Shown here: positions 1 through 5,583 of the stretch, in pieces
Numbering within the stretch: the first letter of the stretch is position 1
How the letters are laid out: each line of letters begins with the position of its first letter
Assembly: GCA_005877655.1 (NCBI GenBank)
Contig: VBOC01000144.1
Coordinates: forward strand, 1 to 6,030
Direction of reading: 5' to 3'
Length of the DNA: 6,030 bases
From: Ignavibacteria bacterium
GTDB lineage: Bacteria; Bacteroidota; Ignavibacteria; UBA10030; SZUA-254
The notes under the pieces: generated by a model
Database searches by the model: none
What the model was told of the DNA's origin: nothing
What the model saw: the letters and a program-made list of their open reading frames with translations, nothing else
Position numbers and translations under genes: made by a program

Positions 1-1
1 C

Positions 2-520
2 GAGGACGAACGTGGATTCTTCCTGGAGGCTTACCGGGAAGATCAATTCAAGTCGCTGGGACTGCCGACAAATTTTGGGCAGGACAATCATTCCCGATCG
101 GCCAAGAACGTCGTTCGCGGCCTCCATTTCCAGTGGGAGCCGCCGATGGGAAAACTGATGCGCGTAACGTATGGGACCGCATTTCTTGTCGCCGTCGACA
201 TCCGGAAGGGATCGCCGACTCTGGGGAAGTGGTTCGGTATCGAGGTCTCGGCAAAAAATAAGAAGGAGGTATGGGCGCCCGCGTGGTTTGCCCGGGGTTT
301 CTGCGTGCTTTCCGACTTCGCGGAAATCCAGTATAAGTGCACAGGGATTTACAACAGTAAAGCGGAGTCCGGCATTCTTTGGAATGACCCTGCCATCGGG
401 ATAAAGTGGCCCGTCTCCGATCCCGTCCTGTCCGCAAAGGATGCCGGGGCGCAGACCCTGGCACAATGGCTGGAGTCTCCGAATGCCGCCCACTTTAATT
501 ATCGAAAAGGAGAATCATGA
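2..520 (+). CDS. rfbC: dTDP-4-dehydrorhamnose 3,5-epimerase family protein, 5'-truncated by window edge
   Basis: Open reading frame entering from the left edge; 172 residues are visible and the family is about 180 long, so only some 15-20 N-terminal residues should be missing. The family (RmlC/RfbC, cupin fold) epimerises C3 and C5 of dTDP-4-keto-6-deoxyglucose in the cytoplasm, the third step of dTDP-L-rhamnose synthesis. Visible motifs, numbered from the first in-window codon, are DERGFF (2-7), QDNHSRS (27-33), the RGLH motif with catalytic His42, the tyrosine pair Tyr111/Tyr117, WNDP (127-130) and LSAKD with the dyad Asp147. The usual FAHGF motif is FARGF here, with Arg98 where a conserved active-site His normally sits. 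The gene overlaps the next by ATGA, so the two are probably co-translated. Family assignment is firm. Whether it makes rhamnose or another deoxysugar epimer is open because of Arg98 and the partner epimerase. Confidence 0.93.
   Translation, partial: EDERGFFLEAYREDQFKSLGLPTNFGQDNHSRSAKNVVRGLHFQWEPPMGKLMRVTYGTAFLVAVDIRKGSPTLGKWFGIEVSAKNKKEVWAPAWFARGFCVLSDFAEIQYKCTGIYNSKAESGILWNDPAIGIKWPVSDPVLSAKDAGAQTLAQWLESPNAAHFNYRKGES
517..520 (+). other. ATGA stop/start overlap between rfbC-like gene and sugar epimerase
   Basis: The TGA that ends the upstream gene (518-520) shares bases with the ATG of the next (517-519). A strong Shine-Dalgarno AAGGAG at 507-512 lies inside the end of the upstream gene, four bases before the ATG. 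This arrangement is typical of translational coupling and fixes the start of the epimerase. Confidence 0.85.
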
Positions 521-1473
521 AAATCCTCATCGCCGGGGGCGCCGGGTATATCGGCTCCGCGCTGGTTCCCAGGCTGATCGATCGCGGTTACACCATTGAG
601 GTGATCGATCTTCTCTGGTTCGGCAATCATCTCCCCAAGGGAGTGAAGATTATCAAAGAAGACATCTTCAAACTTGGCGAACAGCACTTGAAGGGATATG
701 ATCAGGTGATATTCCTCGCCGGACTGTCCAACGATCCCATGGCCGAGTTTTCTCCGGGCAAGAACTTCATCTCCAATGCCGCGGCGCCTGCCTATCTCTG
801 TTACCTGGCGAAACGGGTCGGAGTAAAAAGGTTCATCTATGCGGGTTCCTGTTCCGTTTACGGGTACACGGTGAACGAACTCTACGATGAAACGTCTCCC
901 GCGGTGTCGCACTATCCGTACGGAATCTCGAAACTCCAGGGCGAGCAGGCGGCGATGCAGCTTCTGGACAAGGATTTCTCCGTTATTTGTTTCCGGCAGG
1001 GGACGATCAGCGGCTATAGCCCGAGAATGCGCCTCGATCTCGTCGTGAACACGATGTTCAAGACCGCGATGGCGAAGAAAATGATCACCGTGAATAATCC
1101 GGCCATCTGGCGTCCGATTCTGAGCATCCAGGATGCCGTGAGCGCCTACATCCGCGCGGTGGAAGCGAATGAGGAGATCTCCGGGATATTCAATATCGCC
1201 TCGGGCAATTACACGCTCGGAGAAATCGCCGACATTGTTCGCAACGGTCTTGCAGAGCATCGAAAGCTCGAGGTCGGGCTGACGATCAAACATCTTCAGG
1301 ACATCCGAAACTATAAAGTGAGCACCGAGAAGGCGCGGAATGTTCTCAGTTTCAAACCGAAGCACGATGTCGACTCGATCGTGAGGGAGCTGATTGAGAA
1401 TGTTGACGCATTCAAGGATTTCGATGATCCGATCTATTATAATATCGAAGTCTTCAAGTCCCTTCACGATTGA
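517..1473 (+). CDS. NAD-dependent nucleotide-sugar epimerase/dehydratase (extended SDR)
   Basis: 318 residues, the normal length for an extended short-chain dehydrogenase acting on nucleotide sugars. The N-terminus has the NAD-binding Rossmann motif GGAGYIG (7-13), and Asp31 ends beta-strand 2, as expected for NAD rather than NADP. The catalytic set is present: SCSVYG (111-116) and YGISK with Tyr135 and Lys139. The WRPILSIQDAVSAY segment (198-211) matches the WRPxxHVxD region of the UDP-glucose 4-epimerase/dTDP-sugar group. The protein appears complete. Exact substrate cannot be read from sequence; 4-epimerase, 4,6-dehydratase or 4-ketoreductase on a dTDP- or UDP-sugar are all possible. Coupling to an rfbC-like gene and position before rfbD suggest it acts on a dTDP-deoxysugar, or feeds a second sugar into the same polysaccharide. 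The start is supported by the Shine-Dalgarno at 507-512. Confidence 0.92.
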   Translation: MKILIAGGAGYIGSALVPRLIDRGYTIEVIDLLWFGNHLPKGVKIIKEDIFKLGEQHLKGYDQVIFLAGLSNDPMAEFSPGKNFISNAAAPAYLCYLAKRVGVKRFIYAGSCSVYGYTVNELYDETSPAVSHYPYGISKLQGEQAAMQLLDKDFSVICFRQGTISGYSPRMRLDLVVNTMFKTAMAKKMITVNNPAIWRPILSIQDAVSAYIRAVEANEEISGIFNIASGNYTLGEIADIVRNGLAEHRKLEVGLTIKHLQDIRNYKVSTEKARNVLSFKPKHDVDSIVRELIENVDAFKDFDDPIYYNIEVFKSLHD

Positions 1474-1588
1474 CGCCCTTTGTCCCGCCGCGCCGCCCAA
1501 CGACCGCAGAATCCGCGATCGACATGGCCTCTAATCCCGATCGATCTGAGAGCCTCGTAATGTATTTCGCAACAATGATTTTAGGCCT

Positions 1589-2410
1589 ATGAGAGTTGCC
1601 ATCATCGGCGCAAACGGACAATTGGGGATGGATCTCATGAAAGCGTTCGGGGATCTCGACACCGTGCCGCTGAATCATGGCGACATCGAGATAAGCGATA
1701 TGGATTCCGTTTCCCGCGTTTTGTCATTGATGAAGCCGGCGGTCATCGTTAACACCGCCGCCTACCATAAAGTGGATGATTGCGAAAAAAATCCCGAACG
1801 CTCGTTTCAAGTCAATGCCATAGGAGCGCTCAATCTCGCCAGGGTTGCCCAGGATCTGAAGAGCGAGCTGGTCCATATCAGCACCGACTACGTCTTTGAC
1901 GGTAAGAAGGCGCAGCCGTACGTCGAAACGGATCTTCCGCGTCCGTTGAATGTGTACGCTGCGAGCAAAGTCGCGGGCGAACATTTTATCGCGGCATATT
2001 CCGAACGGCACTATGTCGTGAGGAGTTCCGGGTTGTACGGGCACAACAAATGCCGCGCGAAGGGCAGGAATTTCATCGACACGATGCTGGCGCTTGCACG
2101 CGATGGGAAAGAGATCCGCGTCGTGCAGGACCAGGTCCGCGAGCTGGTGAAGACGGGATCATGCGGTCGCTATCACGCAACAAACAACGGCGAATGCTCG
2201 TGGTACGAATTCGCCGGGGAGATTTTCAAGAATGCGGGCTTGAAGCCAAACGTGCAGCCCGTCAGCGCAAAGCAATTCCCCTCGCCCATCAAGCGTCCCT
2301 CATACTCCGTTCTCGATAATGCCGCGCTTCGCCCCCTCGGAATCGAAAAGATGCCGCATTGGAAAGAGAGTCTCGAACATTACTTCAAGAATAAGCCGCT
2401 CGGGAATTGA
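1589..2410 (+). CDS. rfbD: dTDP-4-dehydrorhamnose reductase with an internal in-frame deletion
   Basis: 273 residues of the RmlD/RfbD family, which reduces dTDP-4-keto-L-rhamnose to dTDP-L-rhamnose, the last step of the pathway, in the cytoplasm. Clear motifs are GANGQLG (7-13) for cofactor binding, NTAAYHKVDDCE (55-66), the STDYVFDG signature (98-105), the catalytic YAASK (Tyr123, Lys127), RSSGLYG (145-151) and NNGECSWYEFA (199-209) near the C-terminus. Between VVQDQV (178-183) and RELVKTG (184-190) the strongly conserved segment usually reading like PTYTxDLA is absent; about 13-16 residues are missing at base 2138 with the frame kept. The family is usually 280-300 long, which fits. The ATG at 1589 is the first in-frame start fitting the family N-terminus; only a weak AGG precedes it. 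Activity is doubtful given the lost segment. Confidence 0.9.
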   Translation: MRVAIIGANGQLGMDLMKAFGDLDTVPLNHGDIEISDMDSVSRVLSLMKPAVIVNTAAYHKVDDCEKNPERSFQVNAIGALNLARVAQDLKSELVHISTDYVFDGKKAQPYVETDLPRPLNVYAASKVAGEHFIAAYSERHYVVRSSGLYGHNKCRAKGRNFIDTMLALARDGKEIRVVQDQVRELVKTGSCGRYHATNNGECSWYEFAGEIFKNAGLKPNVQPVSAKQFPSPIKRPSYSVLDNAALRPLGIEKMPHWKESLEHYFKNKPLGN

Positions 2411-2442
2411 GTGCATGATGCGCGCCGCCCGGATACCTTATC

Positions 2443-3135
2443 ATGCGGGAGAGTGTGGCCCTCTATAAGATGTATCACCCCGTCGCGGAAGTGGAGGCGG
2501 CGGAAACGCACGGGCAGTGCTGGCATGGCGAGACGATCGATGAGGGCCTCGACCTCTGCCGCTACCAGCTGATCGAGCCGCTCTTCCGGGAATATCTGCC
2601 GAAGAAGGGGAGGATACTCGAAGCGGGTTGCGGTCCCGGACGTTGGGTCTTCTATCTTTTTCCCGACAAACACTTCGATGCCGTTATTTCGCTCGGGGTC
2701 GTTGAACACTTTCAGGAGGGTCCACAGCGCGCGTTCAAAGAAGCGAGGAGGATACTCAAGGACGGCGGATTTTACTTCGTGACGGTTCCCCTCCAAAATC
2801 TCAATAGATTGTTGATTGCAAATCCCTTAAAGGAGCTTAAACGCTGGCATCAGAAGCGAAAGGGTGTAGGGTATGCCTTCGAAGAGTACCGGTATACAAG
2901 ACGGGAGTTCCGAAACCTGTTGCATGAGGCGGGATTTGAAATCATCAGAGAGGCACCGGATGATTACAAATCGTCCAAGAACATGGGGCTTTACGTCGAC
3001 TTTCCTTTCCTTCGGCACTCTTCAAAGAAGTGGGAGCTGAATCCTGCAGGGAAGATCGTAGGTTCAATTTTCAGGTCGCTCACACCCTGGGCAGCTTGTG
3101 CGGGAGTCATGTGTATTTCCAGAAAGAAGGTATAA
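2443..3135 (+). CDS. Class I SAM-dependent methyltransferase with a gapped Rossmann core
   Basis: 230 residues. Motif I of class I methyltransferases is plain at 58-66 (ILEAGCGPG) and a motif IV/post-IV block at 74-90 (PDKHFDAVISLGVVEHF), followed by the usual RILKDGG (103-109) and VTVPLQNL (113-120). This resembles the Methyltransf_11/25 families. Only about a dozen residues separate GCGPG from FDAVIS, whereas the family normally has roughly 55-65. The beta2-alpha-beta3 part, with the acidic residue that holds the SAM ribose, is therefore missing, in frame, near base 2659. The C-terminal part (YAFEEYRYTRREF, then VDFPFLRH) looks intact. The gene starts 32 bases after rfbD and is probably in the same operon. 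It may have methylated a sugar or glycan, but the substrate is unknown and catalysis is questionable. ATG 2443 is the first in-frame start after a stop at 2416; no good Shine-Dalgarno is seen. Confidence 0.85.
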   Translation: MRESVALYKMYHPVAEVEAAETHGQCWHGETIDEGLDLCRYQLIEPLFREYLPKKGRILEAGCGPGRWVFYLFPDKHFDAVISLGVVEHFQEGPQRAFKEARRILKDGGFYFVTVPLQNLNRLLIANPLKELKRWHQKRKGVGYAFEEYRYTRREFRNLLHEAGFEIIREAPDDYKSSKNMGLYVDFPFLRHSSKKWELNPAGKIVGSIFRSLTPWAACAGVMCISRKKV

Positions 3136-3297
3136 TTCCGGATATGTTTGCAAGCCGCTTCCAGCCAGCCCGTGCATCTGCGAGCGAGGCGGGGGAGTTA
3201 GACGCTCCGATATTACGAGCTTTCCTGCGCCCAACCCCACTATTTTCAATAGTTTATCTTACGGGAGGATCATCCCTTTCCGCTGTGTGACAGCTAT

Positions 3298-3326
3298 TTG
3301 ACATTAGGAACGGTATTAGTTAGCTT
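3298..3326 (+). promoter_or_regulatory. Candidate sigma70-type promoter for the lipoprotein array
   Basis: A perfect -35 box TTGACA (3298-3303) is followed, after a 17-base spacer, by TAGCTT (3321-3326), which keeps the three most conserved -10 positions (first T, A, last T). The predicted start site near 3333 leaves a leader of about 130 bases before the GTG at 3464. It lies between the sugar genes and the lipoproteins, where a promoter would be expected. If the host is Bacteroidota-like its main sigma factor prefers a different consensus, so this stays tentative. Confidence 0.4.
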
Positions 3327-3339
3327 GATAACGCAAGCT
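3322..3339. repeat. Dyad AGCTTG-N6-CAAGCT overlapping the candidate -10 box
   Basis: Perfect 6-base inverted repeat: AGCTTG at 3322-3327 and CAAGCT at 3334-3339, separated by ATAACG. It covers the candidate -10 box and the predicted start of transcription, a position typical of an operator. It could equally be a small hairpin at the 5' end of the transcript. A dyad this short can occur by chance. Confidence 0.35.
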
Positions 3340-3364
3340 CCACAAGCAAGGGGGTTTATCAATC

Positions 3365-3370
3365 AGGGGG
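3365..3370 (+). promoter_or_regulatory. Shine-Dalgarno-like AGGGGG supporting an alternative start at 3380
   Basis: AGGGGG lies nine bases before the in-frame ATG at 3380 and competes with the GTG at 3464 for the start of the first lipoprotein. The GTG has only a weak TGGGA (3451-3455). The ribosome-site evidence favours 3380, whereas the signal-peptide evidence favours 3464. Confidence 0.35.
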
Positions 3371-3463
3371 CAACAGCGGATGCGCCCGCGGACGAGTTAC
3401 CGCCCGTCGAGAATCTCAATTCCAAACAAATTTCCGAAGTCATCATTTGATGGGAAACCTCCA

Positions 3464-4471
3464 GTGAGATCCGTCTTCATTCTCATTTTTGTGGCCCTCT
3501 CACTCTTCGAGGCGGGTTGCAACCGCGACGTATCGATCCTAGATCTCCCCATTCGTTCAACGACGGGAAAGCTGATTCTCTCGATTTCGGACTCGCCGGC
3601 GGGCGTTGCTGAAGTAATCGCGCGGCTCTCGCGGGATGGTTATGAAAGCCGCGTTCTCCAATTAACCATCGCGGATACGGGACGGAACGCCTCGGGTTCT
3701 TACTCCAGCGTTCCCGTCGGCCTCTGGCATCTGGCCGTCGAGGCGCTGAGTGACTCTGGAACCCTTCAGTATGCGGGGGAGACGGACGTCGACGTGATTC
3801 CGGGTCAGGTGAACAGCGTGACACTGGAATTATCGCAGCCACCCACCCGGGTGATCGCGCTCCGTAAGGGCTGGAACATGGTCTCGATACCGTTGAATGT
3901 CGTCGACTCGGGGAAGCGCACTCTGTTTCCGGTCTCTAGCTCACCTGCCTTCATGTACGAGAAGTCCTACGTCGCCAAGGAGACACTGCGAATCGGGACC
4001 GGATATTGGATCCGGGTCTCGTCTCCGGCTACGGCTCGAATCGTTGGATTGGATTTCAGCAAACTGGAGATTGGCGTTCAGGAAGGATGGAATCTGATAG
4101 GCACCCTGAGCCGCTCCATTTCTACCGCGAGTATCACATCGAACCCGGCGGGGATGGTCACATCCCGCTTCTTCAAATTCGAGATCGGATACCAGGCTGC
4201 AGATAGTCTTGAAGCCGGAAAGGCTTACTGGGTGAAGGTGAACCGGGCAGGCCGCCTGACGCTTTCCTGTCTCGATCCGGGAACACCATCCGGCCGGATA
4301 CAGATTGTTGAGGGCGCCGAAATTCCCCCGGTTCCGCCTTCCGAAATCTCTTCAGGCACGACAGGGGATTTGCCCAGGACCTTCCGGTTCAATTCATCGG
4401 CGATCACGGGCGATCATATGCCCGGCGCAAACAGCTCGACGCTGAAACTATACAAAGTTTTTTGGAATTGA
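3464..4471 (+). CDS. Secreted lipoprotein: shared N-terminal module plus two-fold GWN/GYW repeat
   Basis: 335 residues from GTG 3464; an ATG at 3380 would add 28 Arg/Ser/Pro-rich residues. GTG is preferred because it gives a compact lipoprotein signal peptide with Cys19, the same position as in the two genes downstream. Residues 34-122 are the module shared with those genes (VPVGLWHL 83-90; QYAGETDVDVIPGQ 102-115). Residues 136-198 and 208-271 are two copies of a repeat, each with GWN(M/L), an aromatic segment near SY or GY, and GYWIRV or AYWVKV. This repeat type occurs in secreted proteins of the Ignavibacteria/Bacteroidota kind. A Pro-rich linker follows (288-292), then a short end containing TLKLYKVF that resembles the beginning of a type IX secretion tail and stops abruptly. 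The -3 lipobox residue is Glu, which is unusual. It should be membrane-anchored outside the cytoplasm; no enzymatic function is recognised. Confidence 0.82.
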   Translation: MRSVFILIFVALSLFEAGCNRDVSILDLPIRSTTGKLILSISDSPAGVAEVIARLSRDGYESRVLQLTIADTGRNASGSYSSVPVGLWHLAVEALSDSGTLQYAGETDVDVIPGQVNSVTLELSQPPTRVIALRKGWNMVSIPLNVVDSGKRTLFPVSSSPAFMYEKSYVAKETLRIGTGYWIRVSSPATARIVGLDFSKLEIGVQEGWNLIGTLSRSISTASITSNPAGMVTSRFFKFEIGYQAADSLEAGKAYWVKVNRAGRLTLSCLDPGTPSGRIQIVEGAEIPPVPPSEISSGTTGDLPRTFRFNSSAITGDHMPGANSSTLKLYKVFWN

Positions 4472-4479
4472 CTTGCAAT

Positions 4480-4485
4480 AAGGAG
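4480..4485 (+). promoter_or_regulatory. Ribosome binding site of the LamG lipoprotein
   Basis: AAGGAG, five bases before the ATG at 4491 and only nine bases after the stop of the preceding gene. It fixes the start and implies that the first two lipoproteins share one transcript. Confidence 0.75.
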
Positions 4486-4490
4486 CCTCT

Positions 4491-5528
4491 ATGAAACTAA
4501 TCTTGTATTCTGTGGCTCTCGTTCTGATCATGATCTGTTCGGCGTGCAGGCAGGAGACAGAAATCTTAACCTCTCGAGGCGATCGGACGGGAAAAGTTTC
4601 GCTCTCGCTCGCCGCGGCCTTGCACCTGACCATTGCCGATAGCGGACGAACTGCCTCCGGCTCCTTCACCGACGTGCCCGTCGGTACGTGGCACTTAGCG
4701 GTCGACGCTTTGAATGATACCGGCGCCGCTCAGTATTCGGGGAAGACTGATCTGGACGTCCTTCCGGGTCAGACGATCCGTGCGAACCTTGAACTTCTTT
4801 CGACATCGGGCGGTATCGACATCGTGGTGACATGGGGCGCTGTATGCGTCCCGGTGCCTTCGGGCCTCGTCAGCTGGTGGAGAGGTGAGAGGAATGCCGC
4901 AGACGCCGCAGGCGTAAATAATGGTACCCTCGTCGGAGGGGTTGCATTCGCCACCGGTAAAGTTGGAGACGCGTTCAATTTCGACGGGTATCGGACATAC
5001 GTGCGGGTGCCAAATTCATCAACCTTGAATGCGCCAGGCAGCTTTACACTTGAATCGTGGATCTATCCGACGAGAGACACACTAGCGATGATTGCAGCGA
5101 AGTGGGGATTCGCATATGGATGGGAAAACCAGCGGTCATATTCGTTGAACCTCTGGCCCGGTAGAAATCTGAATTTCGGTATCGCAGACGACACAACACA
5201 ATTGGACTCGGCATTTCAAGATTTTAGGACGGAGGGGGGCGTTCTCACGTTGAACGCGTGGAATCACGTGGCTGCCGTCTATGACAAGGATGCCGGAACC
5301 AGGCGCCTTTATTCCAATGGAGTGAAGGTCGCAGAGCGGGTCCACGCGCCGATTCAAATCACCCAGGGCATTGCAGATCTCTCGATCGGTGCATACCTGT
5401 ACGCCCCCTCGAGCACGTGGAACTATTTTCCGGGACGTATCGATGAGGTGAGCTTCTATCACCGAGCGCTTTCCGGCGACGAGATTGCCTCAATCTACAA
5501 TGCCGGAAGCGCGGGCAAATGCAGATGA
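4491..5528 (+). CDS. LamG/concanavalin A-like domain lipoprotein
   Basis: 345 residues. A lipoprotein signal peptide (hydrophobic 3-16) ends at Cys19, with Ala at -1. Residues 33-103 are the shared module (VPVGTWHL 62-69, QYSGKTDLDVLPGQ 81-94), ending in the linker GGIDIVVTWG (107-116). Residues 119-344 form a LamG (Laminin_G_3, concanavalin-like jelly-roll) domain: PSGLVSWW (123-130), NNGTL (143-147), FNFDG (162-166), FTLESWIYP (185-193), WNHVAAVYD (257-265), GRIDEVSFYHRALS (315-328) and a final AGKC. Cys119 and Cys344 bracket the domain and may form a disulfide. Such domains bind carbohydrate or act as structural modules at the cell surface. Compared with both paralogues in this window the shared module lacks 20 residues around 41-44. 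Probable role: surface glycan binding or adhesion, inferred only. Confidence 0.88.
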   Translation: MKLILYSVALVLIMICSACRQETEILTSRGDRTGKVSLSLAAALHLTIADSGRTASGSFTDVPVGTWHLAVDALNDTGAAQYSGKTDLDVLPGQTIRANLELLSTSGGIDIVVTWGAVCVPVPSGLVSWWRGERNAADAAGVNNGTLVGGVAFATGKVGDAFNFDGYRTYVRVPNSSTLNAPGSFTLESWIYPTRDTLAMIAAKWGFAYGWENQRSYSLNLWPGRNLNFGIADDTTQLDSAFQDFRTEGGVLTLNAWNHVAAVYDKDAGTRRLYSNGVKVAERVHAPIQITQGIADLSIGAYLYAPSSTWNYFPGRIDEVSFYHRALSGDEIASIYNAGSAGKCR

Positions 5529-5534
5529 TTCAGA

Positions 5535-5558
5535 CGGTGTTTAAGATGAATCACACCG
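5535..5558. repeat. Weak inverted repeat CGGTGT-N12-ACACCG between two lipoprotein genes
   Basis: CGGTGT (5535-5540) can pair with ACACCG (5553-5558) over a 12-base loop, in the 55-base gap after the LamG gene. There is no following T-run, so it is not a convincing intrinsic terminator. It could stabilise or process the transcript, or be chance. Confidence 0.25.
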
Positions 5559-5570
5559 CCATCAAAAATA

Positions 5571-5576
5571 AAGGGA
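5571..5576 (+). promoter_or_regulatory. Ribosome binding site of the third lipoprotein
   Basis: AAGGGA, with its last base seven positions before the ATG at 5584. It supports the start of the right-hand partial gene. Confidence 0.6.
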
Positions 5577-5583
5577 TTCGACC

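Larger units (their letters stand above)
3136..3463. other. Gene-poor intergenic region between sugar block and lipoprotein array
   Basis: About 330 bases with no reading frame that looks like protein; the short frames here give Arg/Ser/Pro-rich translations with no family resemblance. It holds a candidate promoter at 3298-3326, an overlapping dyad at 3322-3339, a small hairpin GCTGT-GTG-ACAGC at 3282-3294 and a Shine-Dalgarno-like AGGGGG at 3365-3370. No T-tract terminator is evident after the methyltransferase stop codon. The region separates two functionally different blocks, so transcription is likely to restart here. Confidence 0.6.

Noticed and set aside
48..464. Open frames on the - strand opposite the rfbC-like gene
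   Set aside because: Arg/Ser/Pro-rich translations with no family resemblance; the + strand frame carries every RfbC motif.
499..1500. Long open frame of 333 codons on the - strand opposite the sugar epimerase
   Set aside because: It mirrors the complete, motif-rich epimerase on the + strand, has no ribosome site or recognisable domain, and is the expected antisense shadow of a codon-biased gene.
1474..1588. Hidden small gene or promoter between the sugar epimerase and rfbD
   Set aside because: The two ATGs at 1560 and 1575 are out of frame with rfbD and lead to no recognisable product; repeated CGATCGA words are short and unordered. No convincing -35/-10 pair was seen.
3131..3136. Perfect TATAAT at the methyltransferase stop codon
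   Set aside because: No acceptable -35 box lies 16-18 bases upstream (CATGTG at the ideal place), and the bases are explained by the end of the coding sequence.
3030..3301. Short + strand frames across the end of the methyltransferase and the intergenic region
   Set aside because: They start inside the methyltransferase in another frame, lack ribosome sites and give low-complexity translations.
5535..5583. Intrinsic terminator after the LamG gene
   Set aside because: The six-base stem has a 12-base loop and no T-run, and the next gene follows closely with its own ribosome site.
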